DNA of 64,000 nucleotides from positions 62,001 to 126,000 of the forward strand of contig JAXMAB010000012.1 of NCBI GenBank assembly GCA_046350655.1. Reading direction: 5' to 3'. This DNA is from JAEUHO01 sp046350655 (GTDB taxonomy: Bacteria; Planctomycetota; PLA2; JAEUHO01). Below are positions 8,118 through 16,474 of this stretch, piece by piece. Both the position numbers and the translations under genes were made by a program. Numbering within the stretch: position 1 is the stretch's first letter; every line of letters begins with the position of its first letter. The notes beneath the pieces were generated by a model. It had not been told where the DNA came from and searched no databases. It was given only the letters and a program-made list of their open reading frames with translations.

Positions 8118-10949
8118 GTGCCGCACCCCGACGACCTGGCCGCCCGGTTGTTCCTGGCCGCGCTGCGCGTCCGCCCGGACCGACGCGAGGCCTTCGTGCG
8201 GCGCGCGTGCCGTGGCGATTCCGCGGCCGCCGCGGTGGCGCTGGCCGACCTCGAGGCGTTCGCGCAGCAGGACGACCGCTTCGACCGGCCGGACCTGCGC
8301 CACACGCTCGCGCGCCACGGGCTGCCCGCGGACCGGCGCGTCCCCGTCGTCGAGCTCATGGGGACGGTGCTCGGGGGCCGGTACGTGCTCGGGCGCGAAC
8401 TGGGGCGCGGGAGCTCCGGCGCGGTGCTGCTCGCGACCGACAACACGTCGGGCGCGACCTGCGCGGTGAAGCTCTTCTGCTGCGCCGACGAGGCCGACCG
8501 CGACGCGGTGCGGCGCGAGGTCGCCGTGCTGCGCGGGCTGCAGGTCCGCGGCGTGGTGTCGCTCCTCGACGCGGGCGACGAGGGCCCGTACGCGTACGTC
8601 GTGATGCCCGTGCTCGCGGGGACGCCGTTCCCGGGGCCCGCGCGCGGGTGGGCCGCGGTCCGCGGGCCGGCGCTCGGCCTGCTCGAGACGCTGGCCCGCG
8701 TCCACGACCTCGGCGTCGTGCACCGCGACCTGAAGCCCCGCAACGTGCTCGTGGACGACGACGGCATCGCGACACTGCTCGACGTCGGCGCGTCGGGCGG
8801 CCCCGAGGGCGCCGCGCCCGAGGCCGCGCTCGCGGGGACGTTCGAGTGGATGGCGCCCGAGCAGCGCGCGGGCACGACGGGGGTGCGCGCCGACCTGTAC
8901 GCGTATGCGCTGATGGTCGCGTCCGCGCTCGCGGGCGAGGCCCCGTTCGCCCTGCGCGCGCGGGGGCCCGGCGGCGACCGCTACCCGCCGCTCGCCACGC
9001 TCGACCCCGACGTGCCGCGCGACGTGGCCGAGGTGCTCGACCGCTGCCTCTCGCCGCGACCCGAGGACCGGCCCTCCGACGCCCACGAGGTGCTCGTCGC
9101 GATGGGCCGCGAGGTCGCGCCGGAACGCCTGCTCGCGACGCTCCGGGCCACGCCCTCCGACGCGCCGTTCACGGAGGCCGAGCTCGAGCGCCTCTTCGCC
9201 GGCAGCGTGTGCCTGCACCACCTGCCCGACGACGCGGCGCACGAGCTGTTCGTGCGGACGGACGGCGACCCCGCGGCGGTCTCGGCCGAGCTGGCGGCGT
9301 GGACCCGGACCCGGCTCGCGCGCCGCGACGGCGACAAGTTCGTCGTGACGCGCCGCGACCTCTCGCGGCTGCAGGACGAGGAGCTCCACGTGCGCGCGCA
9401 CCCGCGCAGCGGCGCGCGCGAGGCCCTCGATCCGGCCGACGAGCGGCTCGTCGTCGCGGCGGTGTGGGCCCGACGCGACGCCTCGCCGGAGGTGCTCGCC
9501 GCCGCGCTCGGGTCGACGCCCGCCGACGTGGCGCGTCGCCTCGCCGCGCTCGAGGCCGCGGGGTGGCTGCGACGCGACGGGACTCGATTCGGGTGCGTCG
9601 ATCCCTCCCCCGCGACCGCCTGGCCCGAGGCGGAGCGCGCCGCGCTGCGGCGGGGGCTCGTCGCGGCGCTCCCGCCGGGCGCGTCCGCGCGGCTGTGGAA
9701 CCTGCTCCAGCTCCCGGACGTTCCCGTCGCGGTGATCGCGGAGGACGCGCTGGCCCGCGACCCCGAGGACTTCGAGCGGCAGTTCACCGCGCTGACCGAG
9801 GTCGCGCGGCTGCTGCGCGCGCGCCCCGACGAGGCCGTGCGGCGCGAGCTGGTCCTGCTCGAGCTGCTATCGGTGGCGCTCTCGACGAGCCACGGCGCGC
9901 AGATCGCCGCGGCGGCTCGCGAGGTGGACCTGGTCATCGACGCGCCGGAGCTTGCCGCGCTCCGGGCCCTCGGCCGCGCCGCGCTCTGGTCGAGCAGCGG
10001 GCTCTTCGCCCGCGCCGTCGCGACGCTCTCGGCCGTCCCGCGGGGCGACGACCGGTTCGAGTTCCAGCGACACCGCATCAACGTGCGGGCCGCCCAGGGC
10101 CTGCCGGAGCCCGACGAGGACCGGATCGTCGCCGCGGCCCTCGCCTGGGCCGCGGGGGCGCCGGCGACGGTCGGCTCCGGGTTCGGGTACTGGGAGGGAG
10201 GATGGCACTTCAGCAAGCAGCGATACCGCGCTGCGGCCGAGGCCCAGGAACGGGCCGCGGTCGCCGCGACGACGGCGCTCCAACGCGCGTCGGCCTTGGA
10301 TTCCGCCGCGACGGCGTGGATCCAGGTCGCCGCCCACGCGCGCCCCGACGATCCGCCCACCACGGTCGAGGATGCGCTCACGCGCGCCGAACGCTCCACC
10401 GCGCGTGCCGCCGCCGCGGTCGGTCGCCGACGATCCCCCACGCGCGAGATGCACCTGCGCATCCAGCCCAGACAGGTGAGGTACGTCCGAGGCGATCCTA
10501 CGCTCGCGCCGGACCCGGCGTTGCTCCAGGCCCTGCTCGAGTTCGAAGGCCCCACGTCCGTCGCGGGATCCCTCGTCATCGAGGCGGCGATCGCGTGGCG
10601 CGCCGGCGCGCTCGACCTCGCGCGGCGCGCCGCCGAGGAGGCGGCGCGCCGCTGGCGGAGATTCGCGACCCCGATCGTCGCGACCATCGCCTCCCGCCTC
10701 GCGACCCTCTGCGGGGCGCCCCTCGAACCCCTCGACGTGAACGCGGCGACGTCGGCCTTCCTCGCCGTCCCTCCGCCCGGGCTCCGGCTGCAGGCCTTCG
10801 CGATGATCGCCGCGACCGAACCCGGGCACGTCGAACGGATGCGCCCGCTCGTCGTCGCGGCAGCGGACGAACTCGGTCCGGTGGTCGCATCGATGCGTCG
10901 TGAAGTCCTCTCCCCCGTCGAAGCCCTGCGATATGTTGGGATCCCGTGA
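8118..10949 (+). CDS. Soluble Ser/Thr kinase, cassette 1 (DVG variant)
   Basis: 943 residues from the GTG at 8118. A short N-terminal helical region precedes the kinase domain: GRGSSGAVLLA loop, Lys118, HRD 202-204, metal-binding motif DVG at 222-224 instead of DFG, then FEWMAPEQ. After about residue 340, HLPDDAAHELFVRTDGDP resembles the end of STAND/AAA-type ATPase modules, followed by a winged-helix-like stretch and helical TPR-like repeats; no P-loop is visible. There is no signal peptide or clear membrane span, so it should be cytoplasmic. It is paralogous along its whole length to the kinase at 12981-15839. It overlaps the next gene at GTGA, which indicates translational coupling. Confidence 0.9.
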   Translation: MPHPDDLAARLFLAALRVRPDRREAFVRRACRGDSAAAAVALADLEAFAQQDDRFDRPDLRHTLARHGLPADRRVPVVELMGTVLGGRYVLGRELGRGSSGAVLLATDNTSGATCAVKLFCCADEADRDAVRREVAVLRGLQVRGVVSLLDAGDEGPYAYVVMPVLAGTPFPGPARGWAAVRGPALGLLETLARVHDLGVVHRDLKPRNVLVDDDGIATLLDVGASGGPEGAAPEAALAGTFEWMAPEQRAGTTGVRADLYAYALMVASALAGEAPFALRARGPGGDRYPPLATLDPDVPRDVAEVLDRCLSPRPEDRPSDAHEVLVAMGREVAPERLLATLRATPSDAPFTEAELERLFAGSVCLHHLPDDAAHELFVRTDGDPAAVSAELAAWTRTRLARRDGDKFVVTRRDLSRLQDEELHVRAHPRSGAREALDPADERLVVAAVWARRDASPEVLAAALGSTPADVARRLAALEAAGWLRRDGTRFGCVDPSPATAWPEAERAALRRGLVAALPPGASARLWNLLQLPDVPVAVIAEDALARDPEDFERQFTALTEVARLLRARPDEAVRRELVLLELLSVALSTSHGAQIAAAAREVDLVIDAPELAALRALGRAALWSSSGLFARAVATLSAVPRGDDRFEFQRHRINVRAAQGLPEPDEDRIVAAALAWAAGAPATVGSGFGYWEGGWHFSKQRYRAAAEAQERAAVAATTALQRASALDSAATAWIQVAAHARPDDPPTTVEDALTRAERSTARAAAAVGRRRSPTREMHLRIQPRQVRYVRGDPTLAPDPALLQALLEFEGPTSVAGSLVIEAAIAWRAGALDLARRAAEEAARRWRRFATPIVATIASRLATLCGAPLEPLDVNAATSAFLAVPPPGLRLQAFAMIAATEPGHVERMRPLVVAAADELGPVVASMRREVLSPVEALRYVGIP

Positions 10950-11332
10950 AGACGGAGATCGCGATGAAGGCACAGGAGACGTCTGCGAAGCGCCCTTCGA
11001 TCGCCCGGCTGCGCGAGGCGCTCGGGGGGCAGCTGGAGCACGGCGAGTACTTCATCTCCTCGATCCAGGGCGGCACCCAGCGCATGGACGCCTGGGCGAA
11101 CGCCGTGTCGGAGTACGAGGAGTACTGGCTGTACCACCCGGACTACGTGGCCCCGTCGGCCACGGCCCCGAACGTCCAGTGGCGGATCGTCTACATCGGC
11201 CCCGCGCTCGCGCCGGGGTGCGCCGCGCTGAAGGCCGACATCTGCGCGCGGTTCCCGGCCCGGACGACGGGCGTCGTGCTTCGCGGGCAGTCGTTCGACA
11301 TCACGGACCAAGGCGACTTCACCTGCCCGTGA
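10946..11332 (+). CDS. Small protein of kinase cassette 1, unknown family
   Basis: 128 residues. The GTG at 10946 overlaps the kinase stop (GTGA); an ATG at 10964 is an alternative. There is no signal peptide. The central WLYHPDYVAPSATAPNVQWR stretch is similar to WVMAPSWIAPSSSATDVSLR in the small protein that follows the second kinase (15890-16393), and both end with a Cys close to the C-terminus (TCP, YCNP). The first 40 residues contain two Gly-Gly pairs (REALGG and SIQGG). The function is unknown; its fixed place after the kinase suggests a substrate or partner. Confidence 0.75.
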   Translation: MKTEIAMKAQETSAKRPSIARLREALGGQLEHGEYFISSIQGGTQRMDAWANAVSEYEEYWLYHPDYVAPSATAPNVQWRIVYIGPALAPGCAALKADICARFPARTTGVVLRGQSFDITDQGDFTCP

Positions 11333-12126
11333 CGGAACCCCCTCGACGGGGCACCCGTGACGGACGACGACCGATCGTGCGCTCGCCGTCGGGTCCCCGG
11401 ACGACCGGTGAGCCGCGGAACCGGTCCCGCCGGGACCTGCTCGCGCTCCGGGTCGCATCGCCCCGGGACGACGGTCGCTCCCTGCCCGCCTGCGGGCCGG
11501 CCTGCGTGGGCATGGCCCTGGCGGCCACCGGGCCTCGCGGTCGCGCGCCGGGGGTCCGCGTCCTGCAGGCCGAGATCCGCCGACGAGAACCGTCGCGCCG
11601 GGAGCGCCGGGCGTGGATCTCGCCGCCCGAGGGCCTGCGTCGCACGCTCGACGCGCACCTCGGGCGCGGCGCGTATCGCTGCGTCGTCGTGCGCGCACCC
11701 GTCCCGGAACGCACCGCGTCGGGACGACCGACCGCGGCGACGCAGCGCGCGGCGCGCGCGTTCACGGCCCGCGCGGCCGCCGCGGCCCGCGCGACGGGGC
11801 GGCCCGCGCTCGTGGCGGTCCATCGCGGGCGGCACTGGGTGGCGTTGTTCGACGTGTCGCCGTCCGGACGCTCGGTGACGGTGCTCGACCCGGCCGGCCC
11901 CGCGGGCCGCACGACCGTCCGGTGGTCGCGCTGGGTGCGCAACCACCTGACCCCCGTGACCCCGGCTCCGGGGCGGCCGACGGACGCGATCGGCGGCTGG
12001 GTGGCGGTGGTGCCGCGGCCGAGCGGGAGGAACTTGGCGGTTCGCGGGCCGCGTTTGCGTGGGACGACGTGGAGGTCCCCATGCCGCCCCCCCTCGCCGT
12101 CCCGCCCGACGCGACCGACCCCTTGA
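11329..12126 (+). CDS. C39-like (papain-fold) cysteine peptidase
   Basis: 265 residues from a GTG that overlaps the preceding stop (GTGA). The pattern fits Peptidase_C39_2-like proteins: the catalytic Cys motif ACGPACVGMAL, then GLRRTLDAHLG, then GRPALVAVHRGRHWVALFDV with the catalytic His, and VTVLDPAGP supplying the Asp. There is no signal peptide and no fused transporter. The last 30 residues look poor (low third-position GC, Arg/Pro/Ser-rich). A one-base shift near 12030 would instead read a more natural tail ending in WDDVEVP, so the C-terminus may be frame-shifted. Its place between two sigma/kinase cassettes suggests a regulated intracellular protease; the substrate is unknown. Confidence 0.68.
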   Translation: MTEPPRRGTRDGRRPIVRSPSGPRTTGEPRNRSRRDLLALRVASPRDDGRSLPACGPACVGMALAATGPRGRAPGVRVLQAEIRRREPSRRERRAWISPPEGLRRTLDAHLGRGAYRCVVVRAPVPERTASGRPTAATQRAARAFTARAAAAARATGRPALVAVHRGRHWVALFDVSPSGRSVTVLDPAGPAGRTTVRWSRWVRNHLTPVTPAPGRPTDAIGGWVAVVPRPSGRNLAVRGPRLRGTTWRSPCRPPSPSRPTRPTP

Positions 12127-12206
12127 CGCCCGATCGACCGACGACGAGAACGGCGGGCTGGAAGGCGTCGGGGACCCGACCCGCCCGCTCCGAGGAGAGC
12201 CGCACC

Positions 12207-12875
12207 TTGAGCGCACCCCGCATCGCGACCGTGCCCGGCGAGGACCCGGACGACCTGCTCCGGTGGCTGCAGCGCATGCAGGCCGGCGACGCCGCCGCCC
12301 GGGAGCACGTCTTCCGGCGCGTCTACGACGAGTTGCGCGCCACCGCGGCCGCGATCATGGGGAGCCGGGCGCGGGGCACGTTCCAGCCGAGCGACCTCGT
12401 GAGCGGCGCCTACCTGCGCCTGCTCACGGCGGAGAAGCCGTGGGAGTCGCGCAAGCACTTCATGGACGTCGCGGCGGACGCGATGCTCCACGTGCTCATC
12501 GACCACGTCCGCAAGCGGAAGGCGAAGAAGCGCGGCGGCGGCCGCACCCGGGTGTCCGACGAGTCGATCGAGGGCGTCGTGCGGTCGATGGAGGACCGAG
12601 GGATCGTCATGCTGGACCTCTACGAGGCCATCCGGGAGCTCGAGGAGGAGAAGCCCGAGTGGGCGCGCTTCGCCAAGCTGCGGCTGTTCGCCGGCCTCGA
12701 GATCGCGCGGGTGTGCGACGTGATGGGCCTGCCGCTGCGCACCGGCGAGCGCGAGTGGAAGGCGGCCCGCACCCTGCTCGGCGCCCGCCTGCGCGGGTGG
12801 GACCCCGACGCCTCCGCCGACGGCGACGACGACCTCGGGCCGTCGTCCCGTCCCCCCGCGCTCGTGCGGGCCTGA
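12207..12875 (+). CDS. ECF sigma factor (Sigma70_ECF type), cassette 2
   Basis: 222 residues from a TTG with GAGGAG 9 nt upstream. This start gives the same leader length as the paralogue at 7444. An ATG at 12081 with GGAGG upstream would add 42 residues, but that stretch overlaps the peptidase gene and uses rare codons. Motifs: FQPSDLVSGAYLRLL, HFMDVAADAMLHVLIDHVRK, KKRGGGRTRV and region 4 LEIARVCDVMGLPLRTGE. It belongs to the same family as the cassette 1 sigma factor, and a kinase gene follows about 105 bp downstream. Confidence 0.9.
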   Translation: MSAPRIATVPGEDPDDLLRWLQRMQAGDAAAREHVFRRVYDELRATAAAIMGSRARGTFQPSDLVSGAYLRLLTAEKPWESRKHFMDVAADAMLHVLIDHVRKRKAKKRGGGRTRVSDESIEGVVRSMEDRGIVMLDLYEAIRELEEEKPEWARFAKLRLFAGLEIARVCDVMGLPLRTGEREWKAARTLLGARLRGWDPDASADGDDDLGPSSRPPALVRA

Positions 12876-12980
12876 CGCGGGGCGAGCCGCCCGCACGAAC
12901 CCCGTCGGGCGCCCGCGCGCCCCGGACGCGCGCGGCACGCCGAGCGGTGTCCGTCCGTCGAACCCGAGAGGGCCGCAGCC

Positions 12981-15839
12981 GTGTTGCGACGACCGAAGAG
13001 CCTCCTGGCGCGCGCGCTGCGCGCGGCGCAGCGCGTGCCCGTGGAGCGCCGCGTCGGCTTCGTGCGCCGGGCGTGCCGTGGCGACGAGGCGCTGGTCGCG
13101 CGCGTCCTCGCGCTGCTCCGCGCGCAGGGCGAGGGGATGCGGATGTTCGACCGCCCCCTGGTCCGCGCCGGCGGGCCGCCCACGGTCGCGCCGCCGGGCG
13201 GCCCGGGGGCGGACGGCGGCGACGGCCCGTGGGACGCGAGCCGTCTCCTCGGGTCCACGCTGGCGGGGCGCTACCTGCTCGTGGCGCTGCTCGGCCGCGG
13301 GAGCTCGGGCGCGGTGTTCGAGGCCGAGGACGTGCACCTGCAGCGGCGGGTCGCCGTGAAGGTGTTCGCGCGGCACTCCGCGTCCGACGACGACGTGCGC
13401 CGGCGCGAGGTCGCCGCGCTGCGCGGGCTCGCGCTGCCCGGCGTCGTGCGGTTCCTCGACGACGGCGAGGACCCGCCGTGGGGCTACGTCGTGATGCCGC
13501 TGCTCCCGGGCAGCCCCTTCCCGGGACGCGCCGTGCCGTGCCGGTGGGACCACGTCGGCGGGTCCGCGGTCGGTCTGCTCGAGGCCCTCGCCGGCCTCCA
13601 CGCCCACGGCGTCGTCCACCGCGACCTCAAGCCCGCCAACGTGCTCGTGGACGCCACGGGGCACGTGACGCTCGTGGACGTCGGCGCGTCGGGCGGGCCG
13701 AACGGCGCCGCCCCCGAGGCGCTGCTCGCGGGCACCTTCGCGTGGATGTCGCCCGAGCAGCGCGCGGGCCAGCCCGCCGACGTGCGCTCCGACCTGTACG
13801 CGTTCGGGCTGCTCGTGGTCTTCGCGCTCACCGGCGCGCCCCCCGACGAATGGCCGCCTCGCCACGACGGCCGGCGCCCGTCCGTGACCACCCTCGCGCC
13901 GGCGACGCCCTCGCCGGTCGCGGCCGCGCTCGACCGGTGCCTCGAGCCCGAGCCGTCGGCGCGGTTCGCCGACGCCCACGAGGTGCTCGCGGCCCTGCGC
14001 GGCGCGCTCGGCGCGCGGTGGGACGTGCCCGGCGTGCCCGCCGACGACCCGCGCCCGCGGAGCGAGCCCGAGCTGCGCGCGCTGTTCCGCGGTCACGACC
14101 GGCTCCACCACCTGCGCGAGGACGCGGCGCACGAGCTGTACCTCCGCACCGAGGGGCGTCCGCGCGCCGTCGTCGACGAGCTCGGCGTGTGGGAGCGCGC
14201 CGGGCTCGTGCACCGCGAAGGCGGGGCGTTCGTGATCACGCGCGCGGCGCTCGCGCGCCTCGCCGGCGGCGCCGCGTTCGCGACCGCGCCGCGCGAGACG
14301 GTCGCCACGCCGACCGCCCCGGACGGCGCCGACGACGAGCTCCTGTCGGCGGCGGTGTGGGCCGGCCCCGAGGTGCCCGACGCGGCGCTGGCGCGCATCG
14401 TCAACCTGCGCGAGGTGCGCGTGATGGAGCGGCTGGTGGCCCTGCGCGTCCAGGGTCGCCTGCGCACGCTCGACGGCGGACGGCACCTGCCCGTGGGCCC
14501 GGTCCCGGCCGCGTCGTGGCCGCTCGAACGGCAGCTCGTGCTGCGCCGTCGCATGGTCGAGGCGCTCCCGGTCGGGGCGCCCGGCCGGCTGTGGAACGTC
14601 GCCATCGTCGGGACGGTGGCCGAGTCCGCGGACGAGGCGCTCGCGCGACGGGGCACCGACCTGCCCGCGTACGCCGCCGGGCTCGTGGCCGCGTTGCGGA
14701 ACGCCCGCGGCGCGCAGCTCGACGACGCGCGGCTCGACCGCCTCCTCCGCGCGCTCACCGACGCCGCGATCTCCCTGAACGACGACGCCGCCCTCGAGGC
14801 CGCCCTGCGCGAGATCGACCTCACGCGCGGGGCGACGGGCACGCGGCTCGTCGTGCGCGCGCTGGTGCGCGCGGCGCTGGCCGTCGGCCGCCGCGACCCG
14901 CAGCGGTGCCTGCAGCTCCTCGACGACATGGCGCTCCCCGACGGCGACCCGTCGGCGCGGGACGCCTATCGCATCCGCCTGCGGGCCGCCCGCATGCTCG
15001 GGACCGCGGCCGAGGGACGCGCCGTCGAGGCGGCGGCCGCGTGGGCCGAGGCGTACCCGGAGCAGGCGCGCGACGGCGCGGTGCTCGACTGGCTCGGCTG
15101 GCGCGCCTTCGGCCAGGACCGCTTCGCGGAGGCCGCCGAGCTGCACCTGCAGCGGGCCCGCGTCGCGGCGTCGCCCATCGCGCGCGTCCAGGCGTTCGGG
15201 AACGCCGCCGGCGCCTGGGTCGAGGCGCTCGACTTCGACCGCGCCGAGGCGGCCGTCCGCGACGGGTACGCGGCCCTGGGCTCCCGGCGCGTCCCCACGC
15301 TCGAGGCGGTGCTCGAGACGGCGCGCCGTGCGGCCCTCTACCGCCGCGCGGTCCCGACGCCGCCGGACGTCGAGCTCGCCGACGCGGCGCTGGCCATCGG
15401 GTCCCCCGCCACCGCCGCGATGATCCTGCTCGGCGAGGCCGCGATCGCGTGGCGGGCCGGCGCACACGACGTCGCGGTGCGGCTGTCCGGCCACGCCGCC
15501 GCCCAGTGGCGCGCCGGCCGCCCCCCGGGCGCATCGCCCTCGGCCGGCGCGGTCCTCGCCGACGCCCTCGCCTTCGCCGCCGGCGCGCCCCTCGACGACG
15601 GGGCGCTCGCGGCCCTCGTCGAGGCGGCCAAGGCCTGCGCCCCGCCGTCCATCCGCGCCCAGGCGGCCGCGCTGCTCGCCACCGGCCGCCCCGCGCTCGC
15701 GGCCGACCTGCGGCCCACCGCGATCGCGGCGGTCGCGCACTACGGTTCGCGTGAGATGGAGTGCCGACGCGAGGTCCTGAGCCCCGCGGAGGTGCTGGCC
15801 GCGGTCGGCGAGCCCCGCGAGGGCGCGTCGCCGAGCTGA
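12981..15839 (+). CDS. Soluble Ser/Thr kinase, cassette 2 (DVG variant)
   Basis: 952 residues from a GTG. N-terminal VGFVRRACRGDEALVARVLA matches the N-terminus of the cassette 1 kinase. Kinase motifs: GRGSSGAVFEA, Lys127, HRD 213-215, DVG 233-235 and FAWMSPEQ. Like its paralogue it carries HLREDAAHELYLRTEGRP, a winged-helix-like region, and then about 400 residues of Ala-rich helical repeats, with no P-loop or membrane span. It ends 51 bp before the small membrane protein gene. Local duplication of the whole sigma/kinase/small-protein cassette is the simplest origin. Confidence 0.9.
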   Translation: MLRRPKSLLARALRAAQRVPVERRVGFVRRACRGDEALVARVLALLRAQGEGMRMFDRPLVRAGGPPTVAPPGGPGADGGDGPWDASRLLGSTLAGRYLLVALLGRGSSGAVFEAEDVHLQRRVAVKVFARHSASDDDVRRREVAALRGLALPGVVRFLDDGEDPPWGYVVMPLLPGSPFPGRAVPCRWDHVGGSAVGLLEALAGLHAHGVVHRDLKPANVLVDATGHVTLVDVGASGGPNGAAPEALLAGTFAWMSPEQRAGQPADVRSDLYAFGLLVVFALTGAPPDEWPPRHDGRRPSVTTLAPATPSPVAAALDRCLEPEPSARFADAHEVLAALRGALGARWDVPGVPADDPRPRSEPELRALFRGHDRLHHLREDAAHELYLRTEGRPRAVVDELGVWERAGLVHREGGAFVITRAALARLAGGAAFATAPRETVATPTAPDGADDELLSAAVWAGPEVPDAALARIVNLREVRVMERLVALRVQGRLRTLDGGRHLPVGPVPAASWPLERQLVLRRRMVEALPVGAPGRLWNVAIVGTVAESADEALARRGTDLPAYAAGLVAALRNARGAQLDDARLDRLLRALTDAAISLNDDAALEAALREIDLTRGATGTRLVVRALVRAALAVGRRDPQRCLQLLDDMALPDGDPSARDAYRIRLRAARMLGTAAEGRAVEAAAAWAEAYPEQARDGAVLDWLGWRAFGQDRFAEAAELHLQRARVAASPIARVQAFGNAAGAWVEALDFDRAEAAVRDGYAALGSRRVPTLEAVLETARRAALYRRAVPTPPDVELADAALAIGSPATAAMILLGEAAIAWRAGAHDVAVRLSGHAAAQWRAGRPPGASPSAGAVLADALAFAAGAPLDDGALAALVEAAKACAPPSIRAQAAALLATGRPALAADLRPTAIAAVAHYGSREMECRREVLSPAEVLAAVGEPREGASPS

Positions 15840-15889
15840 CCGCGCACGCCGCCCACCCTGTTCCCCCGCGCCCCGAGCCGGAGTCCCCC

Positions 15890-16393
15890 ATGTCGTCCGC
15901 CCCTGCCCCGTCCCGCCTCCCCTTCCTCCTCGTCGGCTTGCTCGTCGGCGCCGCCGTCACCTTCGGCCTCACCCGCCTCGGCGGGTCGCCGGCCGCCCCG
16001 ACGCCGCCGCCGGCGGCGACGCCCGATCCGGCGGCCAGCCGCTCGCCCAGCGGCGACCGCGCGCCCCAGCTCGCGGAGGGCACGTTCACCGTCTGGGGCA
16101 TCGTGTCGCCCGGCAACGAGCAGCTCCGCGCCATCGCGTCGCGCGCCCTCGACGGCACCGAGGTCTGGGTGATGGCCCCGTCGTGGATCGCGCCCAGCTC
16201 GTCGGCGACCGACGTCTCGCTCCGCGTGAAGTACGAGAGCGCGTCGACGTTCCTCACGCCCCAGGACCTGCTCAACTGGGCGGGGACCAAGCCGGCGATC
16301 CGCCCGCTCCTCCACGGTCAGAACCTGACGGCGTTCGTCCACGACACCGTCGTGGTCTGGAACGGATCCGTCCCGCGCTACTGCAACCCGTAG
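15890..16393 (+). CDS. Small membrane-anchored protein of kinase cassette 2
   Basis: 167 residues. The ATG at 15890 has GGAG 7 nt upstream. One N-terminal hydrophobic segment (about residues 11-27), a Pro/Ala-rich linker, then a compact domain related to the small protein at 10946-11332 (WVMAPSWIAPSSSATDVSLR; C-terminal Cys in YCNP). This version is tethered or exported, whereas the cassette 1 copy has no membrane segment. Family not recognised. Confidence 0.75.
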   Translation: MSSAPAPSRLPFLLVGLLVGAAVTFGLTRLGGSPAAPTPPPAATPDPAASRSPSGDRAPQLAEGTFTVWGIVSPGNEQLRAIASRALDGTEVWVMAPSWIAPSSSATDVSLRVKYESASTFLTPQDLLNWAGTKPAIRPLLHGQNLTAFVHDTVVVWNGSVPRYCNP

Positions 16394-16413
16394 GCAGCCG
16401 GGACGTCGTCGGG

Positions 16414-16438
16414 GTCCGCGCCCGTCGGGGGCGCGGAC
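16414..16438 (+). terminator. Hairpin after cassette 2
   Basis: A perfect 10-bp stem, GTCCGCGCCC with GGGCGCGGAC, loop of 5 nt, 20 bp after the small-protein stop. It lacks a T run, so it is a candidate only. Confidence 0.5.
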
Positions 16439-16474
16439 CTTGGCGGGCCGCGGGCTCGGCGTCATCCTGCGGGG

